Shown: piece by piece, positions 26,968 through 35,272 of the stretch
Position numbering within the stretch: position 1 is the stretch's first letter
Layout: each line of letters begins with the position of its first letter
NCBI GenBank assembly: GCA_002840015.1
Contig: PGZE01000011.1
Coordinates: 62,001 to 126,000, forward strand
Source of the DNA: Gammaproteobacteria bacterium HGW-Gammaproteobacteria-2
GTDB lineage: Bacteria > Pseudomonadota > Gammaproteobacteria > Xanthomonadales > Xanthomonadaceae
Direction of reading: 5' to 3'
Length of the DNA stretch: 64,000 nt
The notes under the pieces: generated by a model
What the model was told of the DNA's origin: nothing
What the model saw: only the letters and a program-made list of their open reading frames with translations
Database searches by the model: none
Position numbers and translations under genes: made by a program

Positions 26968-27114
26968 CTACAGGCGCCGGCCCTGAATGACGCGGATCAA
27001 TACCACGACGATCGCGACGACCAACAGGATATGGATGAACCCACCCAGCGAGTAAGACGTCACCAGGCCCAGCGCCCACAGGATCAGCAGGATGATTGCA
27101 ATGGTTTCCAACAT
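26968..27114 (-). CDS. Lmo0937-type small membrane protein
   Basis: Encodes 48 aa: MLETIAIILLILWALGLVTS, then a conserved SLGGFIHILLVVAIVVVLIR segment. This matches the very short two-helix Lmo0937/DUF5670 family, often stress-induced. A CGGAG ribosome site supports the ATG at 27114; a frame beginning 36 bases upstream lacks one. Function unknown. Confidence 0.75.
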   Translation of the reverse strand: MLETIAIILLILWALGLVTSYSLGGFIHILLVVAIVVVLIRVIQGRRL

Positions 27115-27221
27115 GAGAATATCTCCGGGTTCAACTGCGTGGATTCGCACAGTGCAAGGATGGATCAGCTGTGGCTGCTCGTCGGTGTGTTGCCGAACAT
27201 AGCTGTCGTTGTGGTGGTGCG

Positions 27222-27430
27222 TTACGCGTTGAGAAACTCGACAAGGTGATCGCTCACCTCATCGGCACGCTCTTCCATCAGCCAGTGCTCAGCCTGCTTA
27301 ATCCAAACCAGGCGCGAATTGGGAAGGGTCTGGTGCAATAAAGTGGCGTATATGGGTTTCTGGAACTCGTCGTTTTCAGCCCAGGGCCTGCCCCAGACTT
27401 GATCTGGGGCGCGTTCCCATAAAAGCACCT
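27222..27430 (-). pseudogene. Alpha/beta hydrolase C-terminal remnant interrupted by a repeat
   Basis: The last 50 codons read ENDEFQKPIYATLLHQTLPN, SRLVWIKQAEHWLMEERAD and the tail HLVEFLNA. This is the acid-loop and catalytic-His end of an alpha/beta hydrolase (His in QAEHWLMEE). Before it, VLLW is separated from ENDEF by residues encoded by a REP-like repeat (27386-27413), so the usual VLWGENDEF motif is split. No nucleophile elbow is present, so it is a fragment and not an active enzyme. Confidence 0.65.
27386..27413 (-). repeat. 28-bp repeat copy with CCCCAGA/TCTGGGG arms
   Basis: On the minus strand CGCGCCCCAGATC leads to AAGTCTGGGGCAGGC. CCCCAGA and TCTGGGG form a perfect hairpin with a 5-base loop. 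An identical 28-base core is found at 38948-38975 on the + strand. The copy lies inside the hydrolase remnant. Confidence 0.8.
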
Positions 27431-27618
27431 TACGGCGCGTTTGGTGGTTTGCCATTCGCGGCTGTCGGCGACGTTTCCGGCGCGGGTGCCCAGCGCAGCG
27501 GCACCCGGATGGGTGCGGTCGGGTCAACTAGTCCGGTGCGTTGAGTCTGCACCCGAGGCACGTTATCGCGGCCAGGCAGCCACGCCATCCGCATGAGTCC
27601 GGTGAATGCGTCGAACAT
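27430..27618 (-). CDS. Small hypothetical protein
   Basis: Encodes 62 aa, starting MFDAFTGLMRMAWLPGRDNV and ending ANGKPPNAP. No family is recognised. AGGGG lies 8 bases before the ATG at 27618, which supports translation. The C-terminal third is Pro/Thr/Ala-rich. It ends just before the hydrolase remnant and may itself be a broken 5' part of another gene. Confidence 0.35.
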   Translation of the reverse strand: MFDAFTGLMRMAWLPGRDNVPRVQTQRTGLVDPTAPIRVPLRWAPAPETSPTAANGKPPNAP

Positions 27619-27881
27619 GAGACGAGCCCCTGTAGCCATCGGTCGGTGTCACGCCATATGCGTTATAGCGTGATTGCTGGCTGCGATCTGTTCGTCAGCA
27701 CACACAACCGGTTCTGCGCGAGATGGAGAAGCAAGGCGCAAGGAATTGACGCCACTGTGCGGTGTCGAACATACCTGCGTGCCCCGATGAATTATCCTGA
27801 ACGGGATATTCCACTAGCACCCCGCCAATTCACTACGGCCATTGCTGGCCGACGCGAGGGAGATCAGCGCATGCAAAAAAT

Positions 27882-28829
27882 ATGGTGCTCGAAGCGCTGC
27901 CTGCTGCCGTGCGCGATCGATTGAATCCGCACCTGGAGCGAGTGCCGCTGGCATTGGGCGATGTGCTTTACGAATCCGGCGATACCATGCGCCATGTCTA
28001 CTTTCCCATCGATGCCATCGTGTCGTTATTGTATGTGATGGAGAACGGCGCATTCGGTGAGATTGCGGTCGTGGGCTACGAGGGCGTGGTCGGCATTGCC
28101 CTGTTCGTGGGCGGCGAGAGCACCCCGAGCCTGGTGCTGGTGCAAAGCGCCGGCAACACGTGGCGTCTGCCCGGGCAAGTGCTCAAGGACGAGTTTCACC
28201 GCCATACCGAGTTGCAGTTTCTGCTGCTGCGCTATACCCAGGCATTGATTACCCAGATGGCGCAGACGACGGTATGCAATCGCCATCGCTCGATCGATCA
28301 GCAGTTGTGTCGCTGGTTGCTGCTGTCGCTGGATCGGCTGTCTGGCAGTCAACTGGCGATGACGCAGGAACTGATCGCGAACATGTTGGGGGTGCGCCGA
28401 GAGGGTGTTACCGAAGCGGCCGGAAAGCTGCAAAAGGCCGGGCTGATCGACTACAGCCGCGGCCTGATCACGGTGCTCGATCGCCCCGGTCTGGAACACC
28501 GCTGTTGCGAGTGTTATGCGGTGTCGGCCCGCTGGTGTGCTGTCCGGCACCAGCGGCTCTTTTCGCTGTGGCAGTGTGCTGCTGGCAAGTGCGGATGGTC
28601 GTACTTGGCTGTACGTTCAGGGTTGCTCCGGCAGCTGTGTGCCCTCAGTAATACCGGTAACGGCTGTAGCCGTAGCCAAATCCGTAGCCGAAGCCGTAAG
28701 GCACGGCGCGATAATCGTTGCGCTCCTCTGGCCACAGGTAGATCACGTCGGCGGCGACGCGCGGGTGCTTGTAATCGTATTCACCAACCTTGCGGGTTTC
28801 CACATTGTCGATACGGCCGACCACGGTAA
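27882..28829 (+). CDS. Crp/Fnr-family transcriptional regulator with an aberrant C-terminus
   Basis: Residues 1-130 form a cyclic-nucleotide-binding-like domain (HVYFPIDAIVSLLYVMENG, FGEIAVVGYEGVVGI). Residues about 140-205 form the winged helix (QELIANMLGVRREGVTEAAG) up to ITVLDRPGLEHRCCECYAV. Relatives end soon after this point. Here the frame runs on for about 100 Arg/Ser/Cys-rich residues that overlap the convergent slp gene by 185 bases, so the native stop seems lost; the real protein probably ends near 28520-28560. The better ribosome site (GGGAG) serves an ATG at 27871 in another frame, separated by a run of six As; one extra A would join the two. Confidence 0.7.
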   Translation: MVLEALPAAVRDRLNPHLERVPLALGDVLYESGDTMRHVYFPIDAIVSLLYVMENGAFGEIAVVGYEGVVGIALFVGGESTPSLVLVQSAGNTWRLPGQVLKDEFHRHTELQFLLLRYTQALITQMAQTTVCNRHRSIDQQLCRWLLLSLDRLSGSQLAMTQELIANMLGVRREGVTEAAGKLQKAGLIDYSRGLITVLDRPGLEHRCCECYAVSARWCAVRHQRLFSLWQCAAGKCGWSYLAVRSGLLRQLCALSNTGNGCSRSQIRSRSRKARRDNRCAPLATGRSRRRRRAGACNRIHQPCGFPHCRYGRPR

Positions 28830-29145
28830 TTTCACGGCCTTCGGCAAAAATCTTGGGATCGTAGAAGCCTTCGCGGCAGGCGAGAAAACGACCGTCGGTC
28901 TGGTCGTCATCGGTAGGCCGGGCAGAGCGGCCCAGCGGTTTGCCGACAACCTGAAAACAGGTGCTGTCGCTGAGTGGTTCGGTGGCGGCTATCAGGCCGC
29001 CCCAGCGCACGGTGTCGCCAACACCCTGACCCTCGCTGGCATCGTGCGGCGTGATGGTGCTGAAGGTGCCACGCAACGGGCCGGGGCCAGCGGCACAGGC
29101 AGCCAATGACAACACAATGGCGGTAAGGGCGATTGGACGGATCAT
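28645..29145 (-). CDS. slp: Slp-family outer membrane lipoprotein
   Basis: Encodes 166 aa. The signal peptide ends in the lipobox LAAC, so the mature protein is a lipoprotein beginning at Cys17. The Slp core has VRWGGLIAATEPLSDSTCFQ, GRFLACREGFYDPKIFAEGR and TVVGRID. The C-terminus is a Tyr/Gly-rich tail (YGFGYGFGYGYSRYRYY). Its ATG overlaps the transglutaminase gene stop as ATGA and has its own CAGGAG site. Last gene of a moxR-DUF58-tgpA-slp operon. Slp proteins are linked to stationary phase and acid stress; the exact role is unknown. Confidence 0.88.
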   Translation of the reverse strand: MIRPIALTAIVLSLAACAAGPGPLRGTFSTITPHDASEGQGVGDTVRWGGLIAATEPLSDSTCFQVVGKPLGRSARPTDDDQTDGRFLACREGFYDPKIFAEGREITVVGRIDNVETRKVGEYDYKHPRVAADVIYLWPEERNDYRAVPYGFGYGFGYGYSRYRYY

Positions 29146-31109
29146 GGTGCTTCTCCTGAGTTCGATGAAGCGTGGCGTGGTGGCCGCATGCGATCAAGAT
29201 CGCGCGCCAGCGTCTGAGTCACATCCGGCGTCAACGTGGCCTGAGCATAGCGCCAGTTGCTGAAACGCTGGCTGAGCGAGCGGATTTGGGTTGCAATCGA
29301 AGGCCATCGGCGGGCGGCGCGCTCACCATAATGCAGTGCCGGTTCATGCCGTGTGCGGGCGAGGCCGGCTCGCTCGAAGCGCTGCACCATGCGGCGCCAG
29401 GCGCGCAGCACCGGTGGCAGCGGCTGGCTTTGCTGGCGTGCCAGCCACAAAAGGGTAACGGCCAGCATCAGCAGCGCCACCACCACAAACACCGCAATGC
29501 CTTGCCAGCTTTGCTCGGGCTTGATACCCATCGCACGCAGCACCAGTTGTTGGCGCGCAGCGTCGTAGCTCAACACCAGGTCATTCCAGCCGCGTCGCAG
29601 CCAGTCCGATACATTCAGCATCGGCGCCAATGCGCCGCCAAACGAACCGATGCCCGAACCGCGGCCATAACGCTCGAATACCCGCGCTGGGTCTACTGCT
29701 GCGGTGGGATCGACACGAACCCAGCCACGTTGCGGCAGCCACACTTCAGCCCAGGCGTGGGCGTCGGATTGCTGGATCACCCAGTACTCGCCAATGGGGT
29801 TGCGGTAGCCACCCACATAGCCGGTGACGACGCGAGCCGGAACGCCGGCAGCACGCAGCAAAAATACGAACGACGAACTGAAGTGCTCGCAAAACCCGGT
29901 GCGGGTGTCATACAAAAACTCATCGACGCTGTTGCGGCCCAACGGTGGCGCGGCCAGATCGTAGTTGAAATCGGTGTTGATCCAGGCCAGTGCGCGTTCG
30001 ATCATTTGGCTGTCGGTTGCGCCCTCGCGCCGCCATTGCGCGGCCAGTGCGCGGGTGCGTGGGTTGAAGCCTTGCGGCAGGCTCAACGCCAATTGGCGGT
30101 GATAGCGCGACAACTCGGGCTCGACCAGTGCATTGCTCGACGCGCTTAGTGTGTAGCGGCTCAGGCTGCGTATCGGTTCATTGGCATAGGGGCTGAGGTC
30201 GGCAGCCATGCGCCCGTTTTCCGGTGTCTGCAACGGCCAGTCCAACGCAAATAAATAACGTTTCTCGGTAGGCTCCATGGTCAGTTCGTACTGATAGCGT
30301 TGATCGCCCGCAATCAGCTGCGCCGGATCAGCGCTGCGCAGGCGGCGCTCGGGTAGCCAGGTGCGGCCATCGAAGTTCCACAGTACCGGCCCGCGCCAGT
30401 ACAGCTGTCGGCGCGGCGGCTCGGCGCCGGCAAAGCGCACGCGAAATGCGGGGCTGTCATCACTCAGTACATCCAGCCAATCGCCGGGCGACATGCGGCC
30501 GCTGATACCGGTTTTGGATACCGCATTCTCCGGCACGCCCCAGATCGGTGTGCCCATGCGCGGGAATAACCAGAACCCCGCCAGTGCCAGTGGCAAGGCC
30601 AGCGCCAGGCGGCCGCCAGCACTGCGCAGGCGTGATTGCAAAGGCGGGTTGTCGGTGCCGCTGTGCTGCGCCCCGGCCAGTTGTGCGAACGCATCGAGGG
30701 TGAATGCCAGCGCCGGCAGCGCCAACGCCAACGTAATCGGACCTTGATCTTGCAGGAACGCGGCAAAGGTGGCGAACAGCGCAAATCCGGCCAGGCTGCG
30801 CGCATCGCGCAGGCTGCGCACCTCGGCCACCTTCAAGGCCAGCATCGCCAGCAACAGGGCGCAGGCGGTATCGCGGCCAAAACGGAAATCGCTGGCGATC
30901 ACCACCAGTGCGCTCAAGGCAATGGTCAGCAGCAGGCGCAGCAGCATCGGCCACGGCCGCTTGCGGCTGGTCAACGCGGCAATCACGCCGGTGGCAACCA
31001 GCAACGCGGCCAGCCATAGCGGGGTTAGCCGCAGCAGCGGCAATGCTGCCAGTGCCGCCGCCAGCAGGCAGGCATTGCGGACGTGATCGGACAGGCGGGT
31101 ATCAGCCAT
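29142..31109 (-). CDS. tgpA: TgpA-type transglutaminase-like membrane protein (DUF3488)
   Basis: Encodes 655 aa. An N-terminal block of about seven membrane helices (residues 10-190, DUF3488) is followed by a periplasmic transglutaminase-like domain. Its catalytic set is Cys in RTGFCEHFSSSFVF, His in DAHAWAEVW and Asp in RVDPTAAV. A further C-terminal helix and cytoplasmic tail follow. TgpA in Pseudomonas is essential, but its substrate is not known. The ATG at 31109 overlaps the DUF58 gene end by 8 bases; a start 51 bases upstream would overlap more. Works in the usual MoxR-DUF58-TgpA trio. Confidence 0.9.
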   Translation of the reverse strand: MADTRLSDHVRNACLLAAALAALPLLRLTPLWLAALLVATGVIAALTSRKRPWPMLLRLLLTIALSALVVIASDFRFGRDTACALLLAMLALKVAEVRSLRDARSLAGFALFATFAAFLQDQGPITLALALPALAFTLDAFAQLAGAQHSGTDNPPLQSRLRSAGGRLALALPLALAGFWLFPRMGTPIWGVPENAVSKTGISGRMSPGDWLDVLSDDSPAFRVRFAGAEPPRRQLYWRGPVLWNFDGRTWLPERRLRSADPAQLIAGDQRYQYELTMEPTEKRYLFALDWPLQTPENGRMAADLSPYANEPIRSLSRYTLSASSNALVEPELSRYHRQLALSLPQGFNPRTRALAAQWRREGATDSQMIERALAWINTDFNYDLAAPPLGRNSVDEFLYDTRTGFCEHFSSSFVFLLRAAGVPARVVTGYVGGYRNPIGEYWVIQQSDAHAWAEVWLPQRGWVRVDPTAAVDPARVFERYGRGSGIGSFGGALAPMLNVSDWLRRGWNDLVLSYDAARQQLVLRAMGIKPEQSWQGIAVFVVVALLMLAVTLLWLARQQSQPLPPVLRAWRRMVQRFERAGLARTRHEPALHYGERAARRWPSIATQIRSLSQRFSNWRYAQATLTPDVTQTLARDLDRMRPPRHASSNSGEAP

Positions 31110-32046
31110 CGCCCATCTCCGCCAGCGCACGCAGGCAGGCATGGCGATGCGCCGGGCCACGCCCCGCCGCTATCAGTTGCTGTGGCAGTTCCAGCCGGTA
31201 CTGGCGTTGCTGTTGTTCAGCCATGTCCACCCATGCCGCGAGCCGGCTGATGCGTGCTTCATGCGGCAAACCCAAGGTGGATGGCCAAGCAAGGCATTGT
31301 TCATTGGCAATGGGTTGCTCGTATTCACGTACCAGCAACTGGCCGGCACGCGCCGAGGATTTCCAGGCGACATCGCGCATCGGGTCGCCGCTGCGATAAT
31401 CGCGCAGATGGTGCAGTTCGTCGCCACGGCCGCGATGGGCCTGTTCGCTGCCCACCCCGGTAGCGCTGGGCAGCGGCGGCGGGTTGGCTTCGGCGCGCGG
31501 ATACACCAACACCTGGGCGCGCGGCCAGAAGTAGCACCAGGCTACCGCCAGGCCGAGCGGGAAACGGGTCTGTACGCGGATCCGTGGTGGTTGTTGCCAG
31601 CCACGGTGTGCCGGCGTCCAGTCAACACGGATCCGCTGCGCCTGATCGCCGAGCAGTGATGCAGCCGTGGCTGTTTGCTCGCAGTCGAGCAGTAATCCTG
31701 GCCGGTCACGCCGGCCATCGCCCTGCAACAGACAGCGCAGCGGCATCACGTTGCCGGCAGCGATCGGCTCGGCCTGCAATGCCAGCAGCTGCATGCCGCT
31801 GAGATTCAGGTGCGCACGCACGAAGCTGTTGTGGACGGCAGCAGCGAGTAGAAAGCCGAGCATCAACGCGGGGTTGTTGTTGTAGTTGAGGGCGCCGAGC
31901 AGCATGGTGGCCAGCAATGCAGCAATGAATCCGCCAAACGGGGTTGGCAGCACGTATACCCGCTGCCGGTTGATTGTGGCCGGCAGTGCTTCGGGCGCGC
32001 GTGGCCGTGCCCACCCGAGAAAGCGCTGGCGCCATGCGCTTGCCAC
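31102..32046 (-). CDS. DUF58 domain membrane protein
   Basis: Encodes 314 aa. Two helices at about residues 35-75 anchor the protein. The DUF58 signature ELHHLRDYRSGDPMRDVAWK, followed by SARAGQLLVREYE, lies near residues 210-245. DUF58 proteins contain a degenerate von Willebrand A-like fold and are partners of MoxR ATPases. The gene starts 3 bases after the moxR stop and overlaps tgpA. Confidence 0.9.
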   Translation of the reverse strand: MASAWRQRFLGWARPRAPEALPATINRQRVYVLPTPFGGFIAALLATMLLGALNYNNNPALMLGFLLAAAVHNSFVRAHLNLSGMQLLALQAEPIAAGNVMPLRCLLQGDGRRDRPGLLLDCEQTATAASLLGDQAQRIRVDWTPAHRGWQQPPRIRVQTRFPLGLAVAWCYFWPRAQVLVYPRAEANPPPLPSATGVGSEQAHRGRGDELHHLRDYRSGDPMRDVAWKSSARAGQLLVREYEQPIANEQCLAWPSTLGLPHEARISRLAAWVDMAEQQQRQYRLELPQQLIAAGRGPAHRHACLRALAEMGDG

Positions 32047-32049
32047 GGC

Positions 32050-33018
32050 TCAGTCCACCGCCACTTCGGCCAGAATAGCGCGCGCCAATGTGGCACGTTC
32101 ATCGCCGTGGCCTTCGCTGGCCAGACGATGCGCGCTGACCTCGACAAACACGCTTTGCACATCTTCTGGCAGCACATGCTCACGCGCATGAAGCAAGGCA
32201 TGGGCCTTGCCGGCACGCAGCAACGCCAGCCCAGCACGTGGTGACAGGCCAACACGCACGCCCGGGAAGCGGCGGCTGTGTGCCAGCAGCGCCTGGATGT
32301 AATCAATCAGCGCCGCACTGGCGTGAATGGCGGTGACGGCCTTGCGCAGAGTGATCAACTGCTGCGCATCGAGCAGCGGTTGTGCTTGTTCGATCAGGTG
32401 CCGGCGATCGGCACCGATCAGCATCGCGCGCTCGGCAGTGGCATCGGGATAACCCAGCGCGATGCGCATCAAGAATCGATCGAGTTGGGAGTCGGGTAAC
32501 GGGAATGTGCCGACCAGATCGACCGGATTTTGGGTGGCGATCACGAAAAATGGCTGCTGCAGGCGGTGGCAGACACCATCGACGGTGATCTGGTGTTCGG
32601 CCATCGCTTCCAGCAGGGCACTCTGGGTGCGCGGCGGCGCACGATTGATTTCATCGGCAAGCAGCAATTGGGTGAATACCGGGCCGGCGTGAAAGACAAA
32701 GCGCTGCTGCCCTTGATCGAACACGCTGACGCCGAGGATGTCCGACGGCAGCAGGTCGGAGGTGAATTGCAGGCGGTGAAAATCCAGGCCAACACTGGCC
32801 GCCATGGCGCGCGCCAGTGTGGTTTTGCCAAGCCCTGGCAGGTCTTCGATCAGCAAATGGCCTTCGGCCAGCAGGCAGACAAAGGCCAGGCTGATTTCAT
32901 GGCGCTTGCCCAGTACCGTGGCATTGACTTGCGCAATGGCCTCGTTGAGTGCCGCACGCGCTGGCTGCACCGTAGAATGATCCGCCTGTTGCTGCTTGAG
33001 TGTGTTGTGATCGACCAT
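32050..33018 (-). CDS. MoxR-family AAA+ ATPase
   Basis: Encodes 322 aa. Walker A EDLPGLGKTTLA is near residue 57, Walker B LLLADEINRAPPRTQSALLEAM near 120, sensor 1 FVIATQNPVD near 160, and the C-terminal lid has VGLSPRAGLALLRAGKAHAL. MoxR ATPases act as chaperones for the VWA/DUF58 partners encoded downstream. The ATG at 33018 is used; 23 residues of upstream frame lack a ribosome site. Divergent from the GT39 gene with 54 bases between starts. Confidence 0.92.
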   Translation of the reverse strand: MVDHNTLKQQQADHSTVQPARAALNEAIAQVNATVLGKRHEISLAFVCLLAEGHLLIEDLPGLGKTTLARAMAASVGLDFHRLQFTSDLLPSDILGVSVFDQGQQRFVFHAGPVFTQLLLADEINRAPPRTQSALLEAMAEHQITVDGVCHRLQQPFFVIATQNPVDLVGTFPLPDSQLDRFLMRIALGYPDATAERAMLIGADRRHLIEQAQPLLDAQQLITLRKAVTAIHASAALIDYIQALLAHSRRFPGVRVGLSPRAGLALLRAGKAHALLHAREHVLPEDVQSVFVEVSAHRLASEGHGDERATLARAILAEVAVD

Positions 33019-33072
33019 GGCCTGACCCGATTGAATGATGCGGCCAGTGTAGCCCGCAGTGCCGACTGTGCC

Positions 33073-34917
33073 ATGGCCGACCGCCATGCTCGCGTGAAGT
33101 TCCTGCTGTTGTGGGCTTCGTTGTTGCTTGCCCGGCTAGTGCTCAGCGTGTATTTGCCGCTGTTTGGCGACGAGGCATTCTATTGGCTGGAAGGCCAGCA
33201 CCTGACCTGGGCTTATTCCGATCTGCCGGCGGCAACCGCCGCGTTGGCGCGGCTCGGGGTGGAGCTGGGTGGTAACCACGCTTGGGCATTGCGCCTGCCG
33301 TTTGAACTGCTCGCCGCACTGATGCCGTGGCTGGTGATTGCGATTGCCCGCCATCTCGGCGTGCGCGGCGCACGCGCCTGGCAGGCGGGCATGCTGGCGG
33401 TATTGCTGCCGCCGCTGGCCGGGCTGGGGATAATGGCAATGCCCGACGTGCCACTCACGTTGGCGATTTTGCTGTGTGTGGAGGCGGTGCTGGCACTGCT
33501 CGCGCGGTTTTCCACGGCGGCTTTGCTACGTCTGGCGCTGGGTCTGGTGCTCGGCGGATTCAGCCACTATCGCTTTGCCTTGCCGTTGCTGGTGGCCGGC
33601 ATTGCCTTGCTCGCGAGTGCCGATGGGCGGGCATTGCTGCGGCGCCCGGTGTTGTGGCTGGTGGCGGCGGTTGGCGCATTGGCGTGGGCGCCATTGCTGC
33701 TGTGGAATTGGCGTCATCACGGTGCGGGTCTCACGTTTCAGTTGGCGGAGCGCCACCCGTGGCAGTTCCATGGCGATGGCATGTTGTTCGTACCGATCCA
33801 GTTGCTGTTGTTGACGCCACTGCTGGCGCTGGCGATGGGCTTGGCGGTGCGGCGTGGCTGGGCCGGTTGGCGTGCGCAGGGCGATGCGCGGCTTGGCTTC
33901 GTGTTGATCGCCTCGCTGCTGTTGTTGACGGCGTATTTCGTGCTTGGATTCTTTGCCGATCAGCAGCGTGTGAGTTTTCACTGGCCGCTGCCGGCTTACC
34001 TGCCGCTGCTGGCGTTGGTGCCGGCGGTGCTGGCTGATTGGTGGCCAGTTTGGCGACGTGCCGCCTGGGCGCTGCTGGCGTTTGGCACACTGTTGACACT
34101 GGCTTTTCTGGCTGCGATAAGCATGCCGGCAGTGCGCAGTTACTTGGCAGCGGGTAGCGGCTACCCGGACAATTTTGCCGGTTGGTCGCAGGTGGCTGCG
34201 CGCGCGAGCGAGGCGCTGCGCGAGATGCCAGCCGACACGCAATTGATTGCCGATAATTTCATGCTCGCGGCACAACTGGGCTTCGCGCTGGACGGCAAGC
34301 CAGTGGCGGTGCTCGATCATCCGCTCAACCACAAGCATGGCCGCGCCGCGCAACTGGCGTTATGGGGCAGGGTGCCCGCGCCCGGGCCATTGCCACGGCC
34401 AAGCCTGCTGGTGGTCGAAGACACTGCGGTGGCGCTCAAGGATCGCCTGCGCGCTTATGCGCGTGGTTGCGAACGGCATGGGCCGCTGCCGGTGCCCGAG
34501 GTGCTCAACGTCGATCATGGGCGCAAGCGGTTTTTGCTGTATCGCCTGTTGCATGCGCCTGAATCCGATGCGTGTGTGTTGCCGGCACTGGCCTGGATCG
34601 ATCAGCCACTGGCGGGGGCCAGCGTTGCCGGTGAGGTTGCGGTGCGTGGCTGGGCATTCAAGGATGGCGCCAGCGTCGCGCGGGTCGAGATCAGCGTCGA
34701 TGGCGCGGTGGTTGCACAGGCGCAATACGGTTTGCCAGCGCCGCATGTCGCTGCGTACTGGCGCATTTCGCGCGACCGCGCGCACCCGGATGTCGGCTTC
34801 AGTGCGACATTTGACAGCGCCGGATTGGTATCGGGCCGGCATTGGCTGGGGCTGGTCGTGCATGGCCGCGATGGCAGCATCGAGCCATGGCCGGAACAGG
34901 TGTTTATGGTGGACTGA
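33073..34917 (+). CDS. Glycosyltransferase family 39 membrane protein with C-terminal Ig-like domain
   Basis: Encodes 614 aa with about 11-12 membrane helices. The first periplasmic loop has FGDEAFYWLEGQHL, where the acidic pair is the expected catalytic site of GT39/ArnT/PMT-like enzymes using lipid-linked sugars. The last 110 residues (from about 505) form a soluble beta-rich module, with LAWIDQPLAGASVAGEVAV, RGWAFKDGASVARVEISVDG and a final PEQVFMVD. It resembles bacterial Ig-like modules and may help recognise its acceptor. The ATG at 33073 is chosen because the first helix starts within 10 residues; the long upstream frame is antisense to moxR. Confidence 0.8.
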   Translation: MADRHARVKFLLLWASLLLARLVLSVYLPLFGDEAFYWLEGQHLTWAYSDLPAATAALARLGVELGGNHAWALRLPFELLAALMPWLVIAIARHLGVRGARAWQAGMLAVLLPPLAGLGIMAMPDVPLTLAILLCVEAVLALLARFSTAALLRLALGLVLGGFSHYRFALPLLVAGIALLASADGRALLRRPVLWLVAAVGALAWAPLLLWNWRHHGAGLTFQLAERHPWQFHGDGMLFVPIQLLLLTPLLALAMGLAVRRGWAGWRAQGDARLGFVLIASLLLLTAYFVLGFFADQQRVSFHWPLPAYLPLLALVPAVLADWWPVWRRAAWALLAFGTLLTLAFLAAISMPAVRSYLAAGSGYPDNFAGWSQVAARASEALREMPADTQLIADNFMLAAQLGFALDGKPVAVLDHPLNHKHGRAAQLALWGRVPAPGPLPRPSLLVVEDTAVALKDRLRAYARGCERHGPLPVPEVLNVDHGRKRFLLYRLLHAPESDACVLPALAWIDQPLAGASVAGEVAVRGWAFKDGASVARVEISVDGAVVAQAQYGLPAPHVAAYWRISRDRAHPDVGFSATFDSAGLVSGRHWLGLVVHGRDGSIEPWPEQVFMVD

Positions 34918-34927
34918 TTGCGAAAGC

Positions 34928-34983
34928 GCAACAGTGCAACAGTGCAACAGTGCAACAGCGCAACAGCGCAACAGCGCAACAGC
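34928..34983 (+). repeat. Octamer tandem repeat GCAACAG(T/C), seven copies
   Basis: Three GCAACAGT units (34928-34951) are followed by four GCAACAGC units (34952-34983), starting 10 bases after the GT39 stop codon. Such octamers can change copy number by slippage. As it lies outside any gene it would not switch a reading frame. Confidence 0.9.
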
Positions 34984-35272
34984 AGTCCGCAAAGGGCGCA
35001 AAAGACGCAAAGAAGGCAAAGATTCTTCCGTTTCTGCGGGGAAACACGGAACACGCCGGGGTCCAGTCTGTTGGCTGCAATGGATTTCCGATTTACGCGC
35101 ACTGCGTGCTCGCCCTTCGGGCCGCCTTAGCGTTCGGGCGCTGCGCGCCTCGTCGCGGGAATGACGAACGCCGGGAATGACGAACACCTACGTATTCAGA
35201 CCACCATTGGCTTCAATGCGTTCTTTGCGTCTTTTGCGGGCCGATGTTTTTCAGGTTTTCCCCGCTACCCGG
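34984..35272. other. Intergenic stretch with short dispersed motifs
   Basis: No gene is seen. GCAAAGGGCGCAAAAGACGC (near 34989) and TTCTTTGCGTCTTTTGCGGG (near 35221) are approximate inverse copies of a motif also found near 4261. CGGGAATGACGAAC occurs twice, at about 35156 and 35172. The stretch separates the convergent GT39 and srkA genes. Confidence 0.45.

Noticed and set aside
28516-29109. A 197-codon + strand frame over slp
   Set aside because: It is antisense to a well-supported lipoprotein gene and lacks protein features.
34928-34983. Octamer repeats as a CRISPR or origin iteron array
   Set aside because: Units are only 8 bases and contiguous, with no replication gene or DnaA-box cluster nearby.
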